The position numbers and the translations under genes were made by a program. The notes below the pieces were generated by a model, which was given only the letters and a program-made list of their open reading frames with translations, had not been told where the DNA came from and ran no database searches. Of a DNA stretch of 64,000 nucleotides, positions 17,845 to 26,422 are shown piece after piece (position 1 is the first letter of the stretch; every line of letters begins with the position of its first letter). Origin of the DNA: a bacterium 0.1xD8-71 (GTDB lineage Bacteria; Bacillota; Clostridia; Lachnospirales; Lachnospiraceae); assembly GCA_003612405.1 (NCBI GenBank), contig RAYR01000026.1, positions 1 through 64,000 of the forward strand, read 5' to 3'.

Positions 17845-17892
17845 GAACGTATGTTCTTATCTCATTATAGAACATACGTTCTTATATGTCAA
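17845..17892 (-). promoter_or_regulatory. SOS promoter with two LexA boxes
   Basis: The minus strand carries a perfect promoter: TTGACA (17887-17892), 17-base spacer, TATAAT (17864-17869). Two perfect GAAC-N4-GTTC boxes overlap it. Box B (17870-17881) fills the spacer, and box A (17845-17856) covers the expected start of transcription. GAAC-N4-GTTC is the core of the Gram-positive LexA (DinR) operator. The unit reads toward the DUF1653, nucleotidase and SfsA-MutY genes. Confidence 0.85.
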
Positions 17893-17909
17893 TTGATAAT
17901 CCGCATAAA

Positions 17910-18269
17910 TCAATCCTCAAGTACAATCAGCATACCACAGTCTTCATCCCCAAACTTTTCCTGCAAAAGCATCTGCACCAGTTGTTCCTGCTCTTCTCTG
18001 GCAAGGCTGCTGATCTGTCTGTGATGAACCGTCACCGTATATGTGCGTCTGCCATCCTTCCTGACCCAGTTCATTGTAACACCGCTGTTGGAATATCCCT
18101 GTCCGGCAAGTCTCTCCCTGATACTCTCCACGAATGTCTGTTCCCACACCGCATAACGCTCATTTTCTCTGACACGATCCGGATTTTCCTTACTCATCAC
18201 TGTCCCCCTCGCGCAAAAAGCAATACATAAGATTAATAACGCCGTTGCAATGCCAAATGGATTCTTCAT
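17910..18269 (-). CDS. Small exported or membrane-anchored protein, unknown
   Basis: A 119-residue protein starting at ATG 18269 with AGGGTGAT upstream. Residues 3-22 form a single hydrophobic segment (signal peptide or anchor), followed by a hydrophilic domain with the stretch VTMNWVRKDGRRTYTVTVHH and a helical Glu/Gln-rich end. I do not recognise the family. Its stop lies 18 bases before the -35 of the LexA promoter, so read-through into that operon is possible. Confidence 0.65.
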   Translation of the reverse strand: MKNPFGIATALLILCIAFCARGTVMSKENPDRVRENERYAVWEQTFVESIRERLAGQGYSNSGVTMNWVRKDGRRTYTVTVHHRQISSLAREEQEQLVQMLLQEKFGDEDCGMLIVLED

Positions 18270-18521
18270 AGATATTATCACCCTGCCTTTCCCTGTCCTG
18301 TCCGAAATCAGCCGCCTGCTGCCACCCGACTGACAGCACCCTGTTATACTTGAAACCTTTGATGTGACTACCATACCATTTTATCAGTCCTATAAATGGG
18401 ACAATAAAATTAAAAATCAGCAGATTTAAATGGATCATCCAAAACAGAGAATGATATTTCTTTGATTTTACAGAAGCTTTATAGTAAACTCATACATAGA
18501 TAGAATAAAAAGAGGTGGCTT

Positions 18522-18962
18522 ATGTCCGGGAAATGGAAAACTTGTACTGCACGCAGAAAAATCCTGGTAATCGCTGCTATCCTGGCAGCGTTTATCGTAT
18601 TGGGGGCTTTGCTGTACATCCCCTGCTGGAAGTATCTGGTCTCATGGAGAATAGAAAGTCTGAATCTTCCGGAGGGCTCTGTGGAAGTATATCCGGTCAA
18701 AGCCTGGCTCTCCGATGTATACTGGCCCCATATTAAAGCGGAAAAGGTGCTTGACTGTGAAATGGGAACGGAAGCGGCAAAAGAATACATTGAGACCCAC
18801 AATCCGGCATGGAAACTGAATAATATAGACATTGTAGGATATGATGCCATGAGTGACACTGCCATATACGAATTGGATTACGACGACGAATACGCCCGGA
18901 ACTGGAATACCGATCATTGTGTACATATCGTTTATTTTAAGAAAGTCTTTGAATGGTGGTAA
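18522..18962 (+). CDS. Membrane-anchored protein of unknown function
   Basis: A 146-residue protein with a good GAGGTGG site seven bases before ATG. A basic start is followed by one transmembrane helix (about 13-35), then an extracytoplasmic domain rich in Trp, Tyr and acidic residues (YELDYDDEYARNWN). No family is recognised. It is followed 37 bases later by the YbaK gene and may be cotranscribed with it. Confidence 0.7.
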   Translation: MSGKWKTCTARRKILVIAAILAAFIVLGALLYIPCWKYLVSWRIESLNLPEGSVEVYPVKAWLSDVYWPHIKAEKVLDCEMGTEAAKEYIETHNPAWKLNNIDIVGYDAMSDTAIYELDYDDEYARNWNTDHCVHIVYFKKVFEWW

Positions 18963-18999
18963 CAGATTGCGGTAAGCCGCTGTGACACGGAGGATCCGT

Positions 19000-19476
19000 A
19001 TGAAAAATAAAGAAGAAAAAACCAATGCCATGCGATTGCTGGAACAGAAAAAACTGAAATTTAAAATTCACGATTACTCCCACTCAGATATCATAAGTGG
19101 TCTGGAAGTGGCCGATTATCTCAACGAAAATCCCGCCAGGGTTTTCAAAACACTGGTCACTGTCGGAAAATCCGACAATCATTATGTATTTCTGGTACCC
19201 GTAGACAAAGAACTGGATTTAAAAAAAGCCGCAAAGGCTGTGAATGAGAAAAATATCAGCATGATAAAATCCAGAGAGCTGCTGCCTCTGACGGGATATA
19301 TCCATGGAGGATGTTCTCCCATCGGCATGAAGAAATATTTCACCACCATTATAGATGCCAGCGCCAAAGATTTTCCGGAAATCATTTTCAGCGCCGGCAA
19401 AATAGGGTTTCAGATTGAAATGCAGTTAACAGATCTGGAAAAAGTCATCCAGTTTCAACTATGTGAGATTGTCTGA
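19000..19476 (+). CDS. ybaK: YbaK/EbsC-type aminoacyl-tRNA deacylase
   Basis: A 158-residue protein of the YbaK family, which hydrolyses Cys wrongly attached to tRNA-Pro. The core VFKTLVTVGKSDNHYVFLVPV, the catalytic-type lysine segment LDLKKAAKA and the TGYIHGGCSPIGMKK loop with its GGCSP motif are all present. ATG 19000 follows GGAGGATC. A different editing-domain protein (ProX type) lies at 59.0 kb. Sure about the family; the exact substrate is by analogy. Confidence 0.92.
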   Translation: MKNKEEKTNAMRLLEQKKLKFKIHDYSHSDIISGLEVADYLNENPARVFKTLVTVGKSDNHYVFLVPVDKELDLKKAAKAVNEKNISMIKSRELLPLTGYIHGGCSPIGMKKYFTTIIDASAKDFPEIIFSAGKIGFQIEMQLTDLEKVIQFQLCEIV

Positions 19477-19514
19477 AATATGGCTTTCCCCAACAGCTTC
19501 CGGACAAGGAATTC

Positions 19515-19808
19515 CTATTCCTCCACCGGCGTATATCTGGAAAAAATTTTCTCCTTGCAACATACATGCCTGGAGCCGTCTGCTTCGGTGATAATATAAT
19601 CTCCTTCTCCGATAAATGTTTTGCCTCTTCTGTGCAGAATATAGGGACAGACAATCGCCCCGTTTTCCTTCCTGACCTGAATCAGGGAGTCTGTCACAAA
19701 CCATCCCCTTGTCACCACATCCGTCCAGAGTTCAAAACCGTCCTCCATGCCTTTTCCCACTTCATACGCTTCTACATTCACTTCAAATGCTGCACGTACA
19801 CATTTCAT
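19515..19808 (-). CDS. Small conserved-looking protein, unknown
   Basis: A 97-residue cytosolic protein with an excellent GAAGGAGG site before ATG 19808. It contains a GEGDYIITEADGSRHVC stretch, resembling small beta-rich PGDYL-type domains found in clostridia, and two adjacent cysteines (CC) near the end. No function can be assigned. It stands between the convergent ybaK gene and the upstream ThrH-like gene. Confidence 0.6.
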   Translation of the reverse strand: MKCVRAAFEVNVEAYEVGKGMEDGFELWTDVVTRGWFVTDSLIQVRKENGAIVCPYILHRRGKTFIGEGDYIITEADGSRHVCCKEKIFSRYTPVEE

Positions 19809-19876
19809 GCTATAACCTCCTTCTGTACGACACCGTACCTGTATATGTAATCAAACTGATACTGTATTTCACAACC

Positions 19877-20482
19877 TTACTCCGCAATCGCTTTCTGAAT
19901 CGCCGCCATCAGCTCCTCGTATGTCTCATACGCCGGAAGCTTAGGATAATCCTTCTTAATCTGCTCCGTACTCTTAAACAAAAAGCCGGCTTTACTTGCC
20001 AGGATCATCGCCAGATCATTATGACTGTCACCACAGGCTATGGTATCATATCCGATAGACTGCAGGGCCTTGACCGTAGTAAGCTTTGAATTCTCAATGC
20101 GCATCTTAAATCCTGTAATTTCCCCATCCGGTGCTGTTTCCAGGGAATTACAGAAGATGGTCGGATAGCCCAGCTTTTCCATCAGCGGCCCTGCAAACTG
20201 TGTAAAGGTATCACTGATAATAATAACCTGAGTCATGCTTCTGAGTTTATCCAGGAACTCTTTTGCCCCGGGAATCGGATCAATCTTCGCAATGGTCTCC
20301 TGAATTTCCTTCAGTCCAAGTCCATGTTCCCGCAGGATATCAAGTCTCCAGTTCATCAGTTTATTATAATCAGGTTCGTCCCTGGTGGTTCTTGTCAATT
20401 CCGGAATCCCGCTTTCTTTCGCAAACGCAATCCAGATCTCCGGCACCAATACCCCTTCCAGATCCAGACAAACAATATTCAT
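19877..20482 (-). CDS. thrH: ThrH-like HAD phosphatase (phosphoserine phosphatase/homoserine phosphotransferase)
   Basis: A 201-residue HAD-superfamily enzyme. MNIVCLDLEGVLVPEIW gives the nucleophile motif as DLEG rather than the common DxDGT, exactly as in ThrH of Pseudomonas, which has phosphoserine phosphatase activity and can pass phosphate to homoserine. Motif II (IISDTFTQF) and motif IV (CGDSHNDLAM) are intact. The start is ATG 20482 with GAGGAG upstream. The homoserine made by hom in this window would be a possible acceptor. It may supply serine or feed threonine synthesis. Confidence 0.88.
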   Translation of the reverse strand: MNIVCLDLEGVLVPEIWIAFAKESGIPELTRTTRDEPDYNKLMNWRLDILREHGLGLKEIQETIAKIDPIPGAKEFLDKLRSMTQVIIISDTFTQFAGPLMEKLGYPTIFCNSLETAPDGEITGFKMRIENSKLTTVKALQSIGYDTIACGDSHNDLAMILASKAGFLFKSTEQIKKDYPKLPAYETYEELMAAIQKAIAE

Positions 20483-20675
20483 ACTCTTTACTCTCCTCAA
20501 TCATCCATAATCTACGGAAGAACCAAACAACGCCAACACAATTATTTTCTTCCTACAATTCAGTATACCCTACCTGCCTGCCAGTCCGCAACTATAATTT
20601 TCCATCCTCCAGGTCGTACTCCCAAAAAGACGCAGGCCAAACGCCTGCGTCCTTCCACAACCTCATATAATCTCT

Positions 20676-22799
20676 TTAAAACTCCACATCTGCTTTCACG
20701 CATGTATTTCCGGTCAGTACTTCCGTCCTTTTATCCGGCTGTCCTGTACCTGCAAAAAGTATATATCTGCGACTGTCACGGACACGTTTACCTTCTTCAT
20801 CAACTGCACTAAACGCATCGCCGGAAACCTTAAGTACAACGCTTTGTCTCTCACCGGCCTTCAGGGAAACTTTGGTAAATGCACACAGGCTGTGATTGGG
20901 TACGGCGAATTCCGATTCCAGATCTTTCACATAAACCTGCACCACATCCTTTGTCTCCACACTGCCTGCATTGACCACATCCACTTCCAGTGTCACATCC
21001 CGGGAAGCATTGTCCTGGGCGGTAATCTTCACGCCCTCCACTTTCACATTGCCATAGGTCAGGCCGTATCCAAAAGGATACAGAGGCTCCTTTGTCATAT
21101 AGCGGTAGGTTCTGCCCTTCATGGTATAATCTTCAAAGTCCGGCATCCCCTCAAGGGAACGATAGAAAGTCACCGACAATTTGCCGGACGGAGAACAGTC
21201 TCCAAACAGAATATCCGCCACCGCACTGCCGCCTCTGGCACCCGGATACCACAACTGCATCACGGCTGCCGCCCTGTCATCCGCCAGGGACAGATCGATG
21301 GCACTGCCCGCCATCAGACATACGATCACGGGTTTTCCCACCTTAAGCACTGCTTCCATCAAATCTCTCTGGCACTGGGGCAGATTAAGATCCGCCTTAT
21401 CTCCGGAAGCATAGCTGTTACCGGTATCGCCTTCTTCCCCTTCCAGCGTCTCATTCAATCCCACACAGAGTATCACCACATCACTGTGTCTGGCTACCAC
21501 TACTGCTTCGGCAATCCGGTCGTTTTTCCAGGCGAGCTCCTCCACACGATCTTTAAACAAATGGGAGCCTTCCGAGTACAAAACTCTGCCATTATGTCCG
21601 ACTTTATCCTGTATTCCTTCTAAAATAGTGATATATCTTGAAGAAGTTCCGTGGTAATTTCCTACCAGCGCCTCTCTGCTGTTCGCGTTAGGTCCTATTA
21701 CCCCTATGGTCTTACCATCCTGTAAATTCAGAGGCAGGATACCGTCATTCTTCAGAAGTACCACTGATTCTCTGGTTATCTGATCCGCTACCGCCAGATG
21801 CTCTTCACACTCTACCTTATCATAAGGAATCTGGTCATATTCACTCCCGTCAAAAAGTCCCAGCAGATAACGCGCCGTAAAAGCTCTCACAGCCGCCTCT
21901 GTAATCTCTTCTTCTGTCACAAGCCCTTCCTGCAATGCTTTTAATAAATGCAGATAGGTCACTCCACAGTTAATATCGCAGCCGGACTTAAGCGCCAGCG
22001 CCGCAGATTCTTCCATGGTATTGGTCACCATATGATTCTCATGAAAATCCAGGATGGCCCAGCAATCAGACACATAATGCCCTTGAAAACCCCATCCGTC
22101 TCTCAGAATCTCTTTCATCAGCGTGGGACTGCCGCAGCAGGGTTCTCCATTGGTTCTGTTGTAAGCACCCATTACCGCTTCCACACCAGCCTCCTGCACA
22201 CAGGCTTTAAATGCCGGCAGGTAAGTCTCTTCCATATCCTTCTTTGTGGCCACAGCATTAAACTCATGCCGCACTGCCTCCGGGCCGGAATGAACTGCAA
22301 AATGTTTCGCACAGGCAGCTGATTTCAATAACGCTTCATCATCCCCCTGTAACCCTTCTACATAAGCCACACCCAGCCTGGAAGTCAGATAAGGATCCTC
22401 TCCATAGGTTTCCTGTCCTCTGCCCCATCTGGGATCCCTGAAGATATTTACATTAGGCGACCAGAATGTCAATCCTTTATAAATATCTCTGTCTTCTTCT
22501 GCCGCATAAGCATTATACTTTGCTCTTCCCTCCGTGGCTGCCACATCACCGGCTCTATGTATCAGTTCCGTATCAAAGGTGGCTGCCATACCAATGGCCT
22601 GCGGGAAGCTGGTAGCAACACCTGCTCTTGCCACCCCATGAAGCGCCTCTCCCCACCAGTTATAAGCCGGTATTCCCAGCCGCTCGATGGCCGGTGCATC
22701 ATAACGCAGCTGAGAAGCCCGTTCCTCCACCGTCATCTGATTTACTAACTCTTCTGCACGCTCTCTGGCCTGTGCCCTGGCTCTGTCACGATTCACCAT
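20676..22799 (-). CDS. GH3 beta-xylosidase/beta-glucosidase
   Basis: A 707-residue cytosolic enzyme with no signal peptide. The GH3 N-terminal barrel shows NWWGEALHGVAR, SFPQAIGMAATFD, KHFAVHSGPE and the nucleophile motif YVSDCWAI; the SDC form is typical of family 3 beta-xylosidases. The C-terminal GH3 domain (about 350-570) and a fibronectin type III-like domain (about 610-690) complete the protein. It should cleave imported xylo- or gluco-oligosaccharides. It is the last gene downstream of the binding protein and two permeases (39-base gap), which fits intracellular breakdown of the imported sugar. Confidence 0.92.
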   Translation of the reverse strand: MVNRDRARAQARERAEELVNQMTVEERASQLRYDAPAIERLGIPAYNWWGEALHGVARAGVATSFPQAIGMAATFDTELIHRAGDVAATEGRAKYNAYAAEEDRDIYKGLTFWSPNVNIFRDPRWGRGQETYGEDPYLTSRLGVAYVEGLQGDDEALLKSAACAKHFAVHSGPEAVRHEFNAVATKKDMEETYLPAFKACVQEAGVEAVMGAYNRTNGEPCCGSPTLMKEILRDGWGFQGHYVSDCWAILDFHENHMVTNTMEESAALALKSGCDINCGVTYLHLLKALQEGLVTEEEITEAAVRAFTARYLLGLFDGSEYDQIPYDKVECEEHLAVADQITRESVVLLKNDGILPLNLQDGKTIGVIGPNANSREALVGNYHGTSSRYITILEGIQDKVGHNGRVLYSEGSHLFKDRVEELAWKNDRIAEAVVVARHSDVVILCVGLNETLEGEEGDTGNSYASGDKADLNLPQCQRDLMEAVLKVGKPVIVCLMAGSAIDLSLADDRAAAVMQLWYPGARGGSAVADILFGDCSPSGKLSVTFYRSLEGMPDFEDYTMKGRTYRYMTKEPLYPFGYGLTYGNVKVEGVKITAQDNASRDVTLEVDVVNAGSVETKDVVQVYVKDLESEFAVPNHSLCAFTKVSLKAGERQSVVLKVSGDAFSAVDEEGKRVRDSRRYILFAGTGQPDKRTEVLTGNTCVKADVEF

Positions 22800-22838
22800 A
22801 TTACTGTTTCCTTCCCGTCTATACCGTCATCAATTAAC

Positions 22839-23681
22839 TTATCCTTTTACAGCACCGGCTGTCAAACCTTCTACGATCTGATTACTGAACAAACAATACA
22901 CAATAATCGTAGGTATGATCGCAATCACAATGGCCGCAAACATCTGCGAATAATTGGTATTATATGGCCCTACAAATTTTGACAGGGAAACCGGCAACGT
23001 CTTCTTGGCATCCTCAGAAATGAATACCATCGCCAGAAGCAGTTCGTTCCAGTTAGCCACAAAAGTCATCAGTCCTGTCACAAAAAGTCCCGTCTTGGAA
23101 AGCGGCAGGGCGATATGCGTAAAGGATCTGTAAATGGAACAGCCATCGATACAGGCCGACTCAAACAATTCATTTGGCAGACTCTGAAAGAATCCTGTCA
23201 TGATAAAAATCGTGATTGGCAGTGACAGGGTCAGATAAGGCAATATTAGTCCCGCCTGGCTGTTCGTCAGATGCATCTTGGAAAATCTGGTAAACACCGG
23301 AATCAAAATACAGTGCACAGGAATCATCATACCAGTCAGAAAATAAGTCATCATGAGGCCCGATAATTTCCATCTCATCCTGCCGATGGCAAACGCTGCC
23401 ATAGAGCCTATCAACAAACAGAGGACCAGCGTGATTCCACAGACAAAAATAGAATTTAATGTTGCAACGCCCAGTCTGCCGGCAGTCCATGCAAAGGTAT
23501 AATTCTCAATCATCGGCCTCTCCGGCAATGCCCAGGGAGACACGAACAGTGTCTTATCGTCTTTCAAAGAAACATATATGACCCATAAAAGAGGCAGTAA
23601 ATAGATAACAGCCAGAAGGGACAAAAAAATGTATATGATCTTCGTTGAAATTTTTGATTTTCTTTTTCCTGCTTTCTTCAT
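22839..23681 (-). CDS. Sugar ABC transporter permease (MalG type)
   Basis: A 280-residue inner-membrane permease with six helices and the EAA loop in the form ESACIDGCSIYRSFTHIALPLSK, which contacts the ATPase. It belongs with the CUT1 family that imports oligosaccharides. It pairs with the permease upstream. No ATPase is encoded here, so a shared MsmX-type ATPase elsewhere is expected, as is usual in Firmicutes. Confidence 0.93.
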   Translation of the reverse strand: MKKAGKRKSKISTKIIYIFLSLLAVIYLLPLLWVIYVSLKDDKTLFVSPWALPERPMIENYTFAWTAGRLGVATLNSIFVCGITLVLCLLIGSMAAFAIGRMRWKLSGLMMTYFLTGMMIPVHCILIPVFTRFSKMHLTNSQAGLILPYLTLSLPITIFIMTGFFQSLPNELFESACIDGCSIYRSFTHIALPLSKTGLFVTGLMTFVANWNELLLAMVFISEDAKKTLPVSLSKFVGPYNTNYSQMFAAIVIAIIPTIIVYCLFSNQIVEGLTAGAVKG

Positions 23682-23695
23682 CTTCTGCCGCCTCC

Positions 23696-24583
23696 TTACA
23701 TCTCATAATTTTCAACTTTGACAAACTTGTTGATGATAAATGTAACAATCAGACACATCACCAGAAGTACTGTACCGATTGCACTAGCATAACCATATTT
23801 AAAATACTTAAAGCCCTGTGCGTAAAGATGTGTTGCCAGCACATCCGTCATATGGTTGGGTCCGCCCTCCGTCATATTAAAGATCAGATCAAAGAACTTC
23901 AGGGATCCGATGGCATTTAAAGACATTGCCGTAGCCACCATAGGCCGGATCAAAGGCAGGGTAATATGCCGAAAAGCCTGTGCCTTGGTACAGCCGTCAA
24001 TATAGGATGCCTCATACAAAGAGCTGCTGATACCTGAAATCTGTGCCATATAAAGCATCATGGATTGTCCCACATACTGCCACAGGGAAACGGAAGCAAT
24101 CACCCACATGGGAAGAATGATAAATCCCTTGGTATCCATCAGCCACAGAGGCCCTTCTATGCCAAACTGTGCCAGAATCTGGTTGATACCCAGCTTCGGC
24201 GTAAAGACAAACATCCACAAAAGTCCTAAAGCCGCCGAAGATAACACGCAGGGCAGATAATAAACATTCTTAAAAAAGTCCCGGCCCCTTTTAATGTTTG
24301 TCAGAAGCGCCGCCAGAATCAGACCTGCAATCAACTGTGTCACCACTGAAAAAACAAGAAAGAATAACGAGTTCTTCAACGCAATTTTCATGGTTCTGTC
24401 TATGGTAAACAACTGTTTGTAATTTTCTAATCCAATAAATTCTGGTTTTGTCAACGCATTATATTCACAAAACGAATAATAAACCGACTGACAAATCGGA
24501 ATAAACAAAATGAATGTAAATAACAGGAACGCCGGTGCAACAAATACAACAATCGCTTTTTTATCTCGTAATAATTTGTCCAT
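23696..24583 (-). CDS. Sugar ABC transporter permease (MalF/UgpA type)
   Basis: A 295-residue permease with six helices and the EAA loop YEASYIDGCTKAQAFRHITLPLI. ATG 24583 has GGAGG seven bases upstream. It forms a heterodimer with the next gene (14-base gap). An intergenic hairpin separates it from the binding-protein gene. Confidence 0.93.
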   Translation of the reverse strand: MDKLLRDKKAIVVFVAPAFLLFTFILFIPICQSVYYSFCEYNALTKPEFIGLENYKQLFTIDRTMKIALKNSLFFLVFSVVTQLIAGLILAALLTNIKRGRDFFKNVYYLPCVLSSAALGLLWMFVFTPKLGINQILAQFGIEGPLWLMDTKGFIILPMWVIASVSLWQYVGQSMMLYMAQISGISSSLYEASYIDGCTKAQAFRHITLPLIRPMVATAMSLNAIGSLKFFDLIFNMTEGGPNHMTDVLATHLYAQGFKYFKYGYASAIGTVLLVMCLIVTFIINKFVKVENYEM

Positions 24584-24609
24584 ACACACCTCCGAAATCT
24601 TAGAAAAAT

Positions 24610-24635
24610 GCAGGATTGGATTTCTCCAATCCTGC
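24610..24635 (-). terminator. Intercistronic hairpin between binding protein and permeases
   Basis: A perfect 11-bp stem (24610-24620 with 24625-24635) closed by a GAAA tetraloop and followed by ATTTTT on the minus strand. In such operons a partial terminator or mRNA-protecting hairpin keeps the binding protein in excess over the permeases. Confidence 0.65.
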
Positions 24636-24664
24636 GTAAAAACGTGTCATAATACTCTTACTGA

Positions 24665-26008
24665 TTATTTATTCCAAACATTATTCTTATAGAAATCTTC
24701 CACTGTTGCAAGTCCTTCCTCAACAGGTGTACCAAGATAGATGGCAACCATTGCATCGTCGAAGCATGCACCAGCCTCTGTGGTAGCCATGGACTCATTG
24801 TAGAAACCGAAAGTAGATTTTGCATTGCCAAATACATCCATTACATACTCAAGCTGAGCAGGTGCCTTGGAAGCATCATATTCTACTGTGGTTACAGGAA
24901 TCTTACCACCAACCTCAGCAGTATACTTCTGTGCTGTGTCGTCTGTGAAGTACTTCATGAAAGCGATAACTGCCTCGGGATGAGCTGTATTTGCGCTCAT
25001 TGCCAGACTGTCGGACTTCGCAATAACTCTTCCGTCTGTACCAGGGAAAGCAAACACGCCGCACTTGTCCTCAAATTCAGGGTTAGCACCGTTGATCTGT
25101 GCGATTGCCCAGGAACCCTGAATCAACATTGCTGCTTCTTCATTATAGAAATTAGCTGTAGCAACATCGTTTGTATCGCCTGCTGCTGTCGGCTGGAAGT
25201 ACTTGGAAATCTCAACCAGTTTGTTGGTTGCGTTTACTACATTGCTGTCAAGCCAGGAAGCGTTGCCGCTGTCAATCGCTGCAAGATCTACGCCTTCTGA
25301 ATCACACAGATAACCTGCCAGCATAGACAAGCACCATGCAGTACCTGCGGAGATGGTGAGAGGTGTATAACCAGCGCCCTGAAGCTTCTCACAGGCATCT
25401 AACATACCCTGCCAGTCTGTAGGCATCGTGGTGATACCTGCCTTCTCAAACATTTCTGTGTTATAGAATACACATGCTGCTGCAATATTCAACGGTACTG
25501 CATAAATCTTACCATCGTAAGTCTGCTGTGAAAAAGCACCCTCGCCGCCGTTGAAGGTATCCAGCCAGCCGTCAGCTTTCAGATAATCTGTCAGATCTGC
25601 TGCCACACCGGGATCTACATATACATCCAGGTTCGGGCCAGGGCTTACGATAAAGCAGTCAGGTGTCTCTCCTGCTGCTACCAGAGCATTTAATTTTGCA
25701 TAATACTCTTCCAGGTTGGTGGTCACTACGTTGACATGATATTTGCCTGCATAGTCTTTGTTGAATCTTTCCACAGTATCACGATACCCGATGGAAATCA
25801 AATCTTCTGTTGCATTTAAGTCATCCCAGAACATCCATGTGATTTCCTGGACTCCATCACCACCTGCCTCATCTCCTGCTGATGCTGTATCCTGACTGCC
25901 GGCATTGTCAGCAGCAGGTGCTGCCGGTGTATCGCCGCCACCGCAGCCGACTAACATGGATGCAACCATGGCCGCGCTGAGTAAAACTGATAACACTTTC
26001 TTTTTCAT
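24665..26008 (-). CDS. Sugar-binding lipoprotein of the ABC importer
   Basis: A 447-residue extracellular solute-binding protein (family 1). The signal ends in the lipobox SMLVGC followed by a Gly/Ala/Asp linker, so it is lipid-anchored outside the membrane. Mature-protein landmarks are WMFWDDL, the AVPLNIAAACVFYN hinge segment and the YFTDDTAQKYTAEVGGKIPV C-terminal segment typical of CUT1 binding proteins. ATG 26008 has AAGGGAGG upstream. First gene of the sugar operon and divergent from the AraC regulator. Confidence 0.93.
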   Translation of the reverse strand: MKKKVLSVLLSAAMVASMLVGCGGGDTPAAPAADNAGSQDTASAGDEAGGDGVQEITWMFWDDLNATEDLISIGYRDTVERFNKDYAGKYHVNVVTTNLEEYYAKLNALVAAGETPDCFIVSPGPNLDVYVDPGVAADLTDYLKADGWLDTFNGGEGAFSQQTYDGKIYAVPLNIAAACVFYNTEMFEKAGITTMPTDWQGMLDACEKLQGAGYTPLTISAGTAWCLSMLAGYLCDSEGVDLAAIDSGNASWLDSNVVNATNKLVEISKYFQPTAAGDTNDVATANFYNEEAAMLIQGSWAIAQINGANPEFEDKCGVFAFPGTDGRVIAKSDSLAMSANTAHPEAVIAFMKYFTDDTAQKYTAEVGGKIPVTTVEYDASKAPAQLEYVMDVFGNAKSTFGFYNESMATTEAGACFDDAMVAIYLGTPVEEGLATVEDFYKNNVWNK

Positions 26009-26085
26009 GTAAAAACCTCCCTTGGATAATTTGTTTGTTCTACAGCGAAAACCAAATCCCGACTGTAGATTTTCGTTACAAATAC

Positions 26086-26154
26086 AGTATAACAAAGAGG
26101 ATACTCATATTCTTTTTAATAATTGCTTTTTATGTTCTAAAAATTGCTTTTATT
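26086..26154 (-). promoter_or_regulatory. Sugar operon promoter with AraC-type half-sites
   Basis: A TATACT -10 (26086-26091) has only a poor -35 (26109-26114). Just upstream lie two direct copies of the motif read as AAAGCAATT on this strand (26121-26130 and 26142-26150), exactly 21 bases apart, which is the arrangement used by AraC-family activators at weak promoters. Confidence 0.55.
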
Positions 26155-26273
26155 ATATTTTTTGCTATCAACATTTTGACCTATTTTTATATTTTTTTAA
26201 AATATTTTTAGTTATTTTGCCATAAACATCTTCATTAGATTACATTTTTAGAGAGTTTTTGTATGTTTTTAAT

Positions 26274-26367
26274 TTGAAATCATGCTTTTTTTGTGATAAT
26301 ATAGAAATAACAAAAAGCAATTTTTGTTATCTAAACAGCAACTTATAAACAATCATAGCAATTTTTG
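26274..26367 (+). promoter_or_regulatory. AraC gene promoter and operator repeats
   Basis: TTGAAA (26274-26279), 17 bases and TAATAT (26297-26302) form a promoter reading toward the regulator. Downstream are three AGCAA repeats at 26316, 26337 and 26357, spaced 21 and 20 bases, with AGCAATTTTTG in the first and third. The same core occurs before the divergent operon, suggesting one regulator and autoregulation. Confidence 0.5.
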
Positions 26368-26422
26368 ACAGTTACATACATGGACAGCACATGCTAATAA
26401 AGAAGAAAGGATGTTCCCACCC

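Noticed and set aside
20844..21623. 259-codon plus-strand open frame
   Set aside because: Antisense to the GH3 beta-xylosidase, which is certain by its motifs.
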